Of a stretch of 47,284 bases of DNA, positions 34,087-43,143 are shown one piece after another. Below the pieces are notes generated by a model, which saw nothing but the letters and a program-made list of their open reading frames with translations, was not told the origin of the DNA and did not search any database. This stretch comes from Actinomycetota bacterium (lineage in GTDB: Bacteria; Actinomycetota; Actinomycetes; Nanopelagicales; Nanopelagicaceae): NCBI GenBank assembly GCA_026392845.1, contig JAPLBJ010000070.1, positions 1-47,284 of the forward strand. Reading direction: 5' to 3'. The position numbers and the translations under genes were made by a program. The first letter of the stretch is position 1. Each line of letters begins with the position of its first letter.

Positions 34087-35690
34087 TTACTTTTGCCGCT
34101 GTCTCTCTTATTTATCCCAATTCAACTAAGACGGTGTTGGAAAACCTTTCACTCACTATTGCTGAGGGTGAATTTGTTTTGGTCATCGGCCCAACTGGAT
34201 CTGGTAAGTCATCTTTATTACGACTCATCAATGGTCTTGTCCCCCATCACACGGGTGGAATTTTGGCTGGCGATATCAGCGTTGATGGCATTTCTACGCA
34301 ATCAGTAAAGCCTGGTGGTTTAGCCCATCTCATCGGAATCGTCGGCCAAAATCCAATCAATGGTTTTGTAACAGATACCGTTGAAGAAGAGCTTGCATTT
34401 GGAATGGAATCACTCAACGTCTCACCCGACGTAATGCGCAAAAGAGTTGAAGAAATTCTTGATCTTCTGAGTTTGGCTCCGCTGCGAAATCGCTCCCTTG
34501 CAACGCTTAGTGGTGGTGAGCAACAACGTGTGGCAATCGGTAGCGCACTTGTTATGCATCCTAAAGTTTTGGTACTCGATGAACCAACGAGTGCCTTAGA
34601 TCCAATCGCTGCAGAAGAAGTTCTCTCTATTTTGCATCGCTTAGTACACGACCTTGGGCTCACCGTTGTTGTGGCAGAACATAAATTAGAACGGGTAATT
34701 CAATTTGCAGATCGTATCGTCCATATCGATGGGCTAGGAAATACTCGTGTTGGCACACCGGCTCAGATAATGAGTGACTCCGATATTGCTCCGCCAATTG
34801 TTCACTTAGCGAGAGCACTCGGTCTAGAAGATGTTGGTCTAACAGTGCGAGATATGCGAAGAATGAGTGAAAAAATTCGTGAAGGTAAGTACGACAAGAA
34901 AGAAGTGCCATCTATTGCTTCGGGTGATCTCGTCATAGATATCAATGGAGTATCCCTTTCGTTTGATAATACAAGTGTCTTACAAAATATTAATATCAAG
35001 ATTTGGGCAGGTGAAGTTGTAGCGCTCATGGGGCGTAATGGCGCGGGCAAGAGTTCGCTCCTAAAAACTATTGTTGGATTACACAAATGCAGCACTGGAA
35101 GTGTTGAGCTATTGGGAGATAATCCACTCACAATTTCTGGTAAACAACGCCGCGAAACAATTGGCTTTATTCCACAAGAACCAAGTGATCTCCTCTACGG
35201 ACAAGGCGTGCTTATGGAATGTAATCAGGCAGATGAAGATAATGAGATTGATAACGGTGAAACATTTGAGTTACTCAATGAACTCGTTCCAGGTATTTCG
35301 CCTCACACTCATCCTCGAGATCTATCAGAGGGCCAACGTTTAGCACTTGCTCTCAGCGTTGTCCTTTCCGCAAAACCTAAGATTCTAATTTTGGATGAAC
35401 CAACGAGAGGCCTTGATTACCAAGCAAAGAACCAACTCATAAGCACTCTCTTGCGCTATGCCCGAGTTCTAGGTCGTACCGTAATTCTTGCGACCCACGA
35501 TGTTGAACTCGTCGCAGAGCTAGCAACTCGAGTCATATTTTTAGCCGATGGGGATTGCGTTGCTGATGGCAAAACTTTAGATGTACTTCTTTCATCCCCT
35601 GCATTCGCACCACAAGTTGCAAAGGTTATGTCCCCACAGCCTTGGTTGACGGTAAAAGATGTCATCAACGCTTTGGAGGTTACTCGATGA
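34083..35690 (+). CDS. ecfA: Fused double ATPase of the ECF transporter (EcfA-EcfA')
   Basis: A 535-residue protein with two ABC ATPase halves. The first has Walker A GPTGSGKSS (about residues 36-44), ABC signature LSGGEQQRVAIG and Walker B LVLDEPTSALD. The second has Walker A GRNGAGKSS (about residue 317), a divergent signature LSEGQRLALALS and Walker B LILDEPTRGLD. Both have downstream switch His (AEHKL and ATHDV). A single chain replaces the two separate EcfA1/EcfA2 proteins of firmicutes. It overlaps ecfT and the S-component gene by four bases each. Confidence 0.93.
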   Translation: MITFAAVSLIYPNSTKTVLENLSLTIAEGEFVLVIGPTGSGKSSLLRLINGLVPHHTGGILAGDISVDGISTQSVKPGGLAHLIGIVGQNPINGFVTDTVEEELAFGMESLNVSPDVMRKRVEEILDLLSLAPLRNRSLATLSGGEQQRVAIGSALVMHPKVLVLDEPTSALDPIAAEEVLSILHRLVHDLGLTVVVAEHKLERVIQFADRIVHIDGLGNTRVGTPAQIMSDSDIAPPIVHLARALGLEDVGLTVRDMRRMSEKIREGKYDKKEVPSIASGDLVIDINGVSLSFDNTSVLQNINIKIWAGEVVALMGRNGAGKSSLLKTIVGLHKCSTGSVELLGDNPLTISGKQRRETIGFIPQEPSDLLYGQGVLMECNQADEDNEIDNGETFELLNELVPGISPHTHPRDLSEGQRLALALSVVLSAKPKILILDEPTRGLDYQAKNQLISTLLRYARVLGRTVILATHDVELVAELATRVIFLADGDCVADGKTLDVLLSSPAFAPQVAKVMSPQPWLTVKDVINALEVTR

Positions 35691-36517
35691 AAACTTCTGC
35701 ATTAGTACGTTTTCGCCCGCGAACTTTATTTGTGCTCTCACTCACTTCTGCTATTAGTGCATTCGGCTTCATTTGGCCCTTTCTCATAAAGACCACATCA
35801 ATTCCAGTTGCATCAATCTTTTTTTGGGCTGCATCGGCCTTTGCAATTGCGTTGGTCATTATTGAAATAAGCAATGACTCCTTAGATGCAAAATCTATCG
35901 CCCTCCTTGGCGTACTCACTGCGATTGTTGCCGCGCTGCGTCCCCTTGGTGCTGGCGCCGTTGGAATTGAACCGATGTGGTTTGTTCTCATTTTGAGTGC
36001 ACGGGTCTTTGGTTCATCCTTTGGATTTATTTTGGGACTCACATCAATTCTTACATCTGCATTACTTACTGGCGGCATCGGTCCATGGCTTGGTTACCAA
36101 TTATTTGCAGCAGGTTGGATTGGACTATTTGCCGGTTGGTTGCCAAAAAAGATACGAGGAAAACCTGAAATATTTATATTGGTTCTCTATGCGATAGCAG
36201 CATCTCTTATTTTCGGACTTCTCATGGATCTGCAATTTTGGCCCTGGGCACTTGGTCTAGAGACACAACTTTCCTACATTCCCAATGGTGATATCGCTAC
36301 TAATCTCAACCGATTTATTGTTTTCCACTTTGCTACTTCAATGGCGTGGGATGTTCCTCGTGCAATTCTTACCAGTTCACTGATTATTCTTACCGCTCCT
36401 TCGATTCTAGGAGCACTGCGCAGAACGAAATTTAGAGCAGCATTTGTAACGCCTATTGAATTTGTGGACAGTAAGAACGCCGCTATCGAACGTGCGAGGG
36501 AACTAAAGGCGCTTTAG
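35687..36517 (+). CDS. ECF transporter substrate-binding S component, probable cobalamin-specific (CbrT-like)
   Basis: A 276-residue membrane protein with about six or more hydrophobic helices. The GIGPWLGYQLFAAGWIGLFAGWLP segment and the preceding LRPLGAGAVGIEP match the S components that actinobacterial B12 operons encode. The start ATG overlaps the ATPase stop (ATGA at 35687-35690). A longer frame from 35642 lies inside the ATPase gene and is not used. Specificity for cobalamin is inferred from the cobalamin riboswitch. The last 35 bases overlap the convergent gcvT. Confidence 0.82.
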   Translation: MKTSALVRFRPRTLFVLSLTSAISAFGFIWPFLIKTTSIPVASIFFWAASAFAIALVIIEISNDSLDAKSIALLGVLTAIVAALRPLGAGAVGIEPMWFVLILSARVFGSSFGFILGLTSILTSALLTGGIGPWLGYQLFAAGWIGLFAGWLPKKIRGKPEIFILVLYAIAASLIFGLLMDLQFWPWALGLETQLSYIPNGDIATNLNRFIVFHFATSMAWDVPRAILTSSLIILTAPSILGALRRTKFRAAFVTPIEFVDSKNAAIERARELKAL

Positions 36518-37571
36518 TAACTTGCGCAAGAGAGTCGCGTCCTCGCACATCAATGATGACGTGATCACCAATAGACACCGAGGGTGCGAGAAGTGCGAGA
36601 GCAATTCCCTTTTTTAGAGAAGGAGAAAATGTTCCACTTGTAATCTCGCCTACAACCTCACCACTTTCATTCTTCACACTCATATGTGCGCGTGGAATAC
36701 CGCGATCTAGTGAAACGAGAGCATGCATAACGCGAGGCGCACCTTTGTCTTTCTGTCCTCGCAGTACATCGCTACCGATGAAGCTCTCCTTCTTCCAACC
36801 GACTGCCCATGGGGCTCCACCTTCGACAGGTGAAATTTCTAAACTCAATTCGTGACCATGGAGTGGATAACCCATTTCAGTGCGCAATGTGTCGCGTGCT
36901 CCGAGTCCACATACTTGCCCACCCATTGGAGTAATAATTTCTACGAGCGCATCCCACACATCAGTTGCGTCGCTCCAGGATGGAAGAAGTTCGTAACCAA
37001 ATTCACCTGTGTAACCAGTGCGACACAAAATCACATCCTTATTGCCAATAGTTACATGTGAAAAACTCATGTAATCGATATCGGATTTGATTCCTAGCGC
37101 TGCTAGAACATCTGCAGATTTAGGGCCCTGTACGGCAATGACAGCAAATGATTCGTGAAGATTTTCAACAACAATTCCTACTGGTGCACTCTTCGCTAAA
37201 ACATCTACTACTGCCGAAGTATTGGATGCATTAGGAACAAGGAAGAGGTCTTGCGCGCTATTTCGATAGACAATGAGGTCATCGACAACTCCACCTTGGG
37301 GCGTGCACAACATTGTGTATTGAGCCATTCCATCTGTAATGCGACCAAGATCATTTGTAAAAGTTGAATTGAGAAAATCGAGCGCACCGACTCCACGCAC
37401 TGACGCTTTACCTAAATGTGAAACATCAAATATTCCAACCGATTCGCGAACCGCGCTATGTTCGGCAAGAACTCCTGCTCCTAGATATTCAATAGGCATG
37501 AGCCAGCCCCCAAAGTCGGCCATCTTGGCGCTGAGAGCAAGATGCTTATCGTGGAGGGGTGAATTCTTCAT
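36483..37571 (-). CDS. gcvT: Aminomethyltransferase, glycine cleavage T protein
   Basis: A 362-residue folate-binding enzyme that transfers the methylene group of glycine from lipoyl-H to tetrahydrofolate. VSHLGKASVRG, the FTNDLGRI stretch, TGYTGEFGYELL and LGARDTLRTEMGYPLHGHEL (with the folate-contacting Glu/Arg) are characteristic. Length equals E. coli GcvT. Upstream on the minus strand is TAGATT (37578-37583), six bases before the ATG, and no Shine-Dalgarno. The lpd gene nearby encodes the L protein of the same system. The 3' end overlaps the S-component gene by 35 bases. Confidence 0.95.
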   Translation of the reverse strand: MKNSPLHDKHLALSAKMADFGGWLMPIEYLGAGVLAEHSAVRESVGIFDVSHLGKASVRGVGALDFLNSTFTNDLGRITDGMAQYTMLCTPQGGVVDDLIVYRNSAQDLFLVPNASNTSAVVDVLAKSAPVGIVVENLHESFAVIAVQGPKSADVLAALGIKSDIDYMSFSHVTIGNKDVILCRTGYTGEFGYELLPSWSDATDVWDALVEIITPMGGQVCGLGARDTLRTEMGYPLHGHELSLEISPVEGGAPWAVGWKKESFIGSDVLRGQKDKGAPRVMHALVSLDRGIPRAHMSVKNESGEVVGEITSGTFSPSLKKGIALALLAPSVSIGDHVIIDVRGRDSLAQVTKAPLVPSHVR

Positions 37572-37623
37572 TGCACCAATCTAGCAATATGAATTCTGCT
37601 TGCCTCTCTATTAGGCTCTCCTC

Positions 37624-39117
37624 ATGTCTAAAATTCGCCTCTCTGATGGAATCGTAAAAGATGATGTTTTAGTAATCGGTCTTGCAAGTAATCCCAAAGG
37701 TGGGGTAGCAATTGAAGCCGGTGACTTGTCTATAGATTCGAAGGCGCTGCTTGCACTCCTTAGCGATATGGGTGCGACAGGTAAGGTCGATGAGATTGTA
37801 AAAATTCCAAGTAGTTTTGTGCGAGTGCTCGTCTTTACTGGACTTGGCGCTAAGTCCAGTGCCTATAGCCACGAAACTCTTCGTCGCGCAGCAGGTGCGG
37901 CATCGCGCGCACTCGATGGGACAAAGAGTGCAACTTTTGCACTTCCAACTCCGAACCAAGAATCACTTGCAGCGGTTGCCGAAGGCGCAGCACTCGGTGC
38001 TTATGCCTTTACAGAATTTCGCGGTACTTCAAAGAGTGAACAGAAGGCACCTCTTTCACATATAACTGTTCACAGCGCATTAGCGTCTAAGAAGGATTCA
38101 AAAGATGTTGCCGAACGCGCAGAAGTGATTGCGCAATATACGCACCTTGTACGAGATCTGATCAATACTCCACCGAGTCACTTGACTCCAGATTCTTTTA
38201 CGAAAAAAGTAAGCGCTGCAGTAAAGAGCGCCGGCGGTGCTAAAGCTCGCTTGAAAGTAACTATCTGGGATGAGAAGCAACTCAAATCTCAAGGCTTTGG
38301 TGGAATCATCGGAGTTGGACAAGGTTCAGCCAATCCCCCACGCCTGATGCACATTTCATACACTCCACTAAAACCAAAGAAGAGTTATGCATTCGTTGGC
38401 AAGGGAATCACTTTTGATACTGGCGGCCTCGCACTCAAACCTGCACAAGGTATGGAAGCAATGAAATCAGATATGAGCGGTGCGGCAGCTGTATGCGCCG
38501 CAGTACTTGCGATTGCAACGTTGAAACTTCCGATTGCAATTGATGCATGGGCGCCACTTGCTGAAAATATGGTCAGCGATAATGCAACGCGACCAAGTGA
38601 CATCATCACAATTTTCGGTGGCAAGACTGTAGAAGTTCTCAATCCAGATGCAGAAGGTCGCCTAGTCCTCGCTGATGCGTTGATGAAGGCTCAGAAAGTA
38701 AATCCAAAACTCGATGGAATCATTGATGTTGCAACTCTGACAGGTGCACAAGTTGTTGCACTCGGAACTCGCACCAGTGCTGCAATGACAAATAATGAAT
38801 CCTTTAGAGAAGAATTTTTGAAGGCTAGCGCTCTTAGCGGTGAAGCATTCTGGCCAATGCCTCTGCCGGAAGAGTTACGTGCATCACTTGATTCACCAGT
38901 TGCAGATATTGCAAACATCGGTGATCGAATGGGTGGAATGTTGGTTGCAGGTCTATTCCTCAAAGAGTTCATTGATTCCCAACTCCCATGGCTGCATTTA
39001 GATATTGCAGGGCCAGCATTCAACGATGCAAAGGCACATGGCTACACACCAGTAGGGGGCACGGGAGTGGCAATGCGTTCACTTCTTCTTCTGGCTGAGC
39101 AAGCCTCAGTTCGGTAA
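37624..39117 (+). CDS. pepA: Leucyl aminopeptidase, M17 family
   Basis: A 497-residue cytosolic dinuclear-zinc peptidase. The C-terminal catalytic domain contains KGITFDTGGLALKP with the metal-binding Asp, a SDMSGAAAV stretch and the signature NPDAEGRLVLADAL with catalytic Arg (about residues 340-353). The N-terminal part is the regulatory/hexamerisation domain. It removes N-terminal residues in peptide turnover. It lies 57 bases before lpd; the order gcvT / pepA / lpd-like / E2 is conserved in actinobacteria. Confidence 0.95.
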   Translation: MSKIRLSDGIVKDDVLVIGLASNPKGGVAIEAGDLSIDSKALLALLSDMGATGKVDEIVKIPSSFVRVLVFTGLGAKSSAYSHETLRRAAGAASRALDGTKSATFALPTPNQESLAAVAEGAALGAYAFTEFRGTSKSEQKAPLSHITVHSALASKKDSKDVAERAEVIAQYTHLVRDLINTPPSHLTPDSFTKKVSAAVKSAGGAKARLKVTIWDEKQLKSQGFGGIIGVGQGSANPPRLMHISYTPLKPKKSYAFVGKGITFDTGGLALKPAQGMEAMKSDMSGAAAVCAAVLAIATLKLPIAIDAWAPLAENMVSDNATRPSDIITIFGGKTVEVLNPDAEGRLVLADALMKAQKVNPKLDGIIDVATLTGAQVVALGTRTSAAMTNNESFREEFLKASALSGEAFWPMPLPEELRASLDSPVADIANIGDRMGGMLVAGLFLKEFIDSQLPWLHLDIAGPAFNDAKAHGYTPVGGTGVAMRSLLLLAEQASVR

Positions 39118-39174
39118 TCTGAGCCAAGGCTGGCAGGATAGGCAAGTACCACTCGATGGTGATGGGAGTTTGAT

Positions 39175-40542
39175 GTGTCGGTTTTCGATCTAGTAATTCT
39201 TGGCGGCGGCAGCGGCGGTTATGCATGCGCACTTCGAAGCGCACAACTTGGCCTCAGCGTCGCACTGATCGAGGCAGATAAATTAGGCGGAACATGTCTA
39301 CACCGCGGATGTATCCCAACAAAGGCGCTACTTCATTCAGGTGAAATTGCCGATGGCGCCCGCGATGCAAGCCACTTCGGAGTCAATGCTCAATTTTTAT
39401 CCATGGATATGCCGGCAGTAAATAGTTACAAAGATGGCGTGATTTCGAAATTGCATAAAGGTCTTCAAGGGCTGGTCAAGTCTCGAAACATTACATATAT
39501 CGAGGGATACGGAAAACTCGTTGCTAAAGACACAATTGAAGTAAATGGCGAGAAAATAACTGGCAAAAACATCATTCTCGCAACTGGTTCTTATGCGCGA
39601 TCACTACCTGGCCTAGACATTGATGGCGTGAAGGTAATGACTTCAGATCACGCGACAAAATTGGATTATGTTCCAAAGAGTGTCATCGTTTTAGGTGGCG
39701 GAGTAATTGGTTCAGAATTTGCATCAGTGTGGAAATCATTTGGAAGTGAAGTAACAATCATTGAAGGCCTTCCACACCTTGTTCCACTAGAAGATGAGTC
39801 ATCAAGTAAGCAATTAGAGCGCGCATTTAGAAAGCGTGGAATCAATTTTGAGCTCGGAACTCGTTTCAAGTCTCACACAGTCACAGCCGATGGCGTCACT
39901 GTCACTCTCGAAGATGGCAAGACATTTACTGCCGAGATTCTTCTCGTAGCTGTTGGTCGCGGCCCAGTTTCGGCCAACCTTGGCTATGAAGCACAAGGAA
40001 TCACAATGGATCGCGGTTACGTCCTAGTTGATGATAAATGCCGCACAAATATCCCTGGTATTTGGGCAGTCGGAGATTTGATTCCAACGCTTCAATTAGC
40101 ACACGTGGGCTTTGCTGAAGGAATCTTGGTCGCAGAAGAGATTGCAGGACTCAATCCTCGACCAATCAATTATGACGGTATCCCACGCGTTACATATTCA
40201 GAGCCAGAAGTTGCATCCGTTGGTCTAACAACTGCGATTGCAAAAGAGCGCGGTTACGATGTTGTTGAACTCAACTACGACTTAGCTGGAAACGGAAAAG
40301 CACAAATTTTGCGCACTGCAGGTTCAATCAAATTAGTTGCGCAAAAAGATGGACCAGTTCTTGGAATTCATATGGTCGGTGCACGAGTTGGTGAACTACT
40401 TGCTGAAGCAGAACTTATTTTCAATTGGGAAGCATCGGCTGCCGATGTCGCTCCATTGATTCACGCACACCCAACGCTTTCAGAAGCAATGGGTGAAGCA
40501 CATATGGCACTTGCAGGTAAACCGCTTCATGCACACGGATAA
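39175..40542 (+). CDS. lpd: Dihydrolipoamide dehydrogenase (E3)
   Basis: A 455-residue flavoprotein. The FAD-binding ILGGGSGGYACALR block lies at the N-terminus. The redox-active disulfide is in GGTCLHRGCIPTKALLHSG (C-x4-C), the NAD-binding VLGGGVIGSEFAS is in the middle and the catalytic HAHPTLSEAMGE lies near the C-terminus. It reoxidises dihydrolipoyl groups of 2-oxoacid dehydrogenases and the glycine cleavage system. The start is GTG with GGGAG at 39164-39168. It lies 15 bases before the E2 gene, so the two are co-transcribed. Confidence 0.96.
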   Translation: MSVFDLVILGGGSGGYACALRSAQLGLSVALIEADKLGGTCLHRGCIPTKALLHSGEIADGARDASHFGVNAQFLSMDMPAVNSYKDGVISKLHKGLQGLVKSRNITYIEGYGKLVAKDTIEVNGEKITGKNIILATGSYARSLPGLDIDGVKVMTSDHATKLDYVPKSVIVLGGGVIGSEFASVWKSFGSEVTIIEGLPHLVPLEDESSSKQLERAFRKRGINFELGTRFKSHTVTADGVTVTLEDGKTFTAEILLVAVGRGPVSANLGYEAQGITMDRGYVLVDDKCRTNIPGIWAVGDLIPTLQLAHVGFAEGILVAEEIAGLNPRPINYDGIPRVTYSEPEVASVGLTTAIAKERGYDVVELNYDLAGNGKAQILRTAGSIKLVAQKDGPVLGIHMVGARVGELLAEAELIFNWEASAADVAPLIHAHPTLSEAMGEAHMALAGKPLHAHG

Positions 40543-40575
40543 CGGGGAGAAATAACAATGACATTCTCAGTCACT

Positions 40576-40719
40576 ATGCCAGCACTCGGCGAGAGCGTGA
40601 GTGAAGGAACAGTTACACGTTGGCTCAAAGCCGAAGGCGATCATGTCAATGTCGATGAACCACTTCTTGAAGTATCAACTGACAAAGTAGATACAGAGAT
40701 TCCTTCTCCCGTTGCAGGA
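40576..40719 (+). repeat. Lipoyl-domain coding repeat, copy 1
   Basis: A 144-base segment encoding the first lipoyl domain, highly similar at DNA level to 40942-41085 (offset 366 bases). Both start [16 protein letters not shown] and contain the lipoyl-Lys motif. It arose by internal duplication within the E2 gene. Confidence 0.9.
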
Positions 40720-40941
40720 ATTCTTACAAAGATTATTGTTTCAATTGATCAAACTGTTGCTGTTGGCGCAGAGCTTGCAATCATTGCTGATAGCGCAGGC
40801 GCATCAACACCAGCGCCAGCTGCTCCTGTTACAGCGCCAACTCCACCACCTGTTGCTGTTGCACCAGTTGCAGCGCCTACTCCTCCACCAGTTGCACCAG
40901 TTGCAGCGCCTGCAGCATCAGGATCTGGCACAGTAATTACG

Positions 40942-41085
40942 ATGCCAGCACTTGGTGAGAGCGTTAGCGAAGGAACTGTCACACGTTGGCTAAAAAATAT
41001 TGGTGACTCTGTCGCCGTTGATGAAGCACTCCTTGAAGTTTCAACGGACAAAGTAGATACAGAAATTCCTTCACCCGTTGCAGGA
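40942..41085 (+). repeat. Lipoyl-domain coding repeat, copy 2
   Basis: The second copy of the lipoyl-domain coding segment, with mostly synonymous differences from copy 1. It is followed by an Ala-Pro-Val-rich linker of about 65 codons in which GCA, CCA and GTT codons form a low-complexity tract. Confidence 0.9.
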
Positions 41086-42252
41086 ACTCTTCTTGCAATC
41101 GATGTTGCAGTTGATACAACTGTTCCAGTCGGTGCACGTCTTGGTCTTATCGGTGGCGCTGGCGCATCAGTTGCTGCTGCTCCGACTCCACCACCTGCAC
41201 CAGTTGCTGCTGCTCCAGTAGTTGCTGCACCCGCACCTGTTGTTGTAGCACCGGTTGCTCCAGTTGTTGTCGCACCGGTTGCGCCGGCTCCAGTTGCACA
41301 AGCACCTATGTCACAACCAGCCGATGCCTACGTCACTCCCCTAGTTCGCTAACTTGCAAATGAACTCGGCGTAAATCTTGCAACAGTAAAGGGCACCGGT
41401 ATTGGTGGCCGAATTCGTAAAGAAGATTTAGTTGCAGCTGCGCCAAAGAGTGCACCTGCTTCCCAAGCAGCCGCACCTGTTGCATCAGCACCATCGACTT
41501 CACGACCAGCAGCTGTTGCAGCATCGCCACTTCGCGGAACAACTGTGACCATGTCTCGACTACGCAAAGTTATTGCATCGCGCATGGTGGAATCACTTCA
41601 AGTCAGTGCTCAACTCACAACAGTGATTGAAGTTGATGTTACAAAGATTTCTCGTCTTCGTGATCGCTCAAAGGCACCATTTGAAGCACGTGAGGGCGTA
41701 AAGCTTTCATACCTTCCATTCTTTGCAGTTGCTGTCTGCGAAGCACTCAAGCAACATCCAGTGCTCAACTCATCCGTTGAAGGCGATCAAATTACGTATC
41801 ACGGTGCAGAACACCTAGGTGTTGCCGTTGATACAGAGCGCGGATTACTCGTTCCTGTAATTCACAATGCTGGTGATTTGAATATGGGCGGCGTTGCACG
41901 AAAAATTGCAGATCTTGCAGCACGTACACGTGATAACAAAGTAACTCCAGATGAACTCGGTGGCGGAACATTCACACTGACAAATACTGGAAGTCGCGGA
42001 GCACTCTTTGACACACCAATTATCAATCAACCACAAGTTGCAATCCTTGGTCTTGGCGCAGTTGTAAAGCGTCCAATGGTTGTAAAGGGTGAAGATGGTG
42101 GAGAAACAATTGCAATCCGTTCAATGGTTTATTTGGGTCTTTCATACGATCACCGCGTTGTTGATGGCGCAGATGCTGCACGTTTCCTTGTAACGCTCAA
42201 AGAACGCCTTGAAGGTGGAGCATTCGAATCTGATTTGGGACTCTAACGCTTT

Positions 42253-43143
42253 ATGTCAGTGCCTCAGAGAATTGCAATCACCGGCTCATCCGGTTTGATT
42301 GGCACAGCACTCGTCGGTCATCTAAAAAGTGAAGGTCACACAGTTCAGCGCCTTGTTCGTCGCGCACCAGTTTCTCCAGATGAAATTCAATGGGATCCGC
42401 ATACGGGTTATGTAGATACTGACGCCCTCGCTGGCGTCAATGCCGTAATTCATTTAGCGGGTGTCGGTGTTGGCGATAAGCGTTGGACTAAGAAATATAA
42501 GAGTCAGATTCTCAATTCTCGTTTACTTGGAACAACTGCAATCGCACAAGCCGTTGCATTGGTAAAACCAGAAGTATTTATTTCAGCTAGTGCTATCGGT
42601 TGGTATGGCGAGAGCGGCAATAGACCCGTCGTTGAATCAGATAAATCTGGCGATGACTTTCTTGCAGCCGTATGTCGTGAATGGGAAAGCGCTGCAGACC
42701 TTGCAGGAGATGTTCGCACAGTAAAGATTCGCACTGGTTTAGTTCTAGATCCAACGGGCGGAGCACTTGGTCGAATGTTGCCGCTATTTCGTTTCGGTCT
42801 TGGCGGAAAACTGGGCAATGGTAAGCAATGGTGGTCGTGGATTACTTTGCACGATCAAATTCGCGCAATAGTTTTTGCATTGGAGAATGAAATTTCTGGA
42901 CCGCTCAATCTATCTTCACCAAATCCGGTTACTAATCAAGAATTTACTAGCGCACTTGCTCGCGCTCTTCATCGTCCTGCACTCTTTCCAGCACCTGCAA
43001 TCGCACTCAAAATTGCACTCGGTGGTTTCTCAAGTGAAATTTTGGGTTCTAAGAAAGTGATTCCACAAGGATTACTCGATGCTGGATTTACTTTTGATTA
43101 CCCTCATATCTCAGAGGCGTTGCCACTACTTATTGAGGATTAA
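42253..43143 (+). CDS. TIGR01777-family NAD-dependent epimerase/dehydratase-like protein
   Basis: A 296-residue SDR-fold protein. The N-terminal ITGSSGLIGTALVGHL nucleotide-binding motif, SASAIGWYGESG (with the SDR Tyr context) and the C-terminal DUF1731-type region with FPAPAIALKIALG identify the TIGR01777 group (relatives of YfcH and plant SulA-like proteins). The biochemical function is unknown. It is in the same place in mycobacteria (Rv2216, after dlaT). It starts seven bases after the E2 stop. Its last 18 bases overlap the convergent FAD gene. Confidence 0.9.
   Translation: MSVPQRIAITGSSGLIGTALVGHLKSEGHTVQRLVRRAPVSPDEIQWDPHTGYVDTDALAGVNAVIHLAGVGVGDKRWTKKYKSQILNSRLLGTTAIAQAVALVKPEVFISASAIGWYGESGNRPVVESDKSGDDFLAAVCREWESAADLAGDVRTVKIRTGLVLDPTGGALGRMLPLFRFGLGGKLGNGKQWWSWITLHDQIRAIVFALENEISGPLNLSSPNPVTNQEFTSALARALHRPALFPAPAIALKIALGGFSSEILGSKKVIPQGLLDAGFTFDYPHISEALPLLIED

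Larger units (their letters stand above)
40558..42246 (+). pseudogene. sucB: E2 dihydrolipoyl acyltransferase (SucB/DlaT) interrupted by an in-frame TAA
   Basis: One continuous frame from ATG 40558 to the stop at 42246, broken only by TAA at 41350-41352 (codon 265). Before it lie two lipoyl domains (lipoyl Lys43 and Lys165, both in STDKVDTE) joined by Ala/Pro linkers, and the first residues of the peripheral subunit-binding domain (VTPLVR). After it the same frame continues with [19 protein letters not shown], the rest of that domain, another linker, then the catalytic domain with [15 protein letters not shown]. Homologs carry Lys at the stop position, so AAA to TAA is the minimal change. Initiation at 41545 could give a core lacking lipoyl domains. 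Real nonsense mutation, strain variant, sequencing error or readthrough are all possible. Confidence 0.9.

Noticed and set aside
40749-41051. 100-codon minus-strand open frame in the E2 gene
   Set aside because: It is the antisense of Ala/Pro/Val-rich linker codons; its composition is a mirror of the linker, with no family resemblance.
40576-41085. Tandem repeat or CRISPR-like array
   Set aside because: The two 144-base repeats are lipoyl-domain coding sequence 366 bases apart, not spacer-repeat units.
41350-41355. Programmed stop-codon readthrough in sucB
   Set aside because: The context TAA CTT is not a known efficient readthrough signal and no downstream structure was evident; a mutation or sequence error is simpler, though not excluded.
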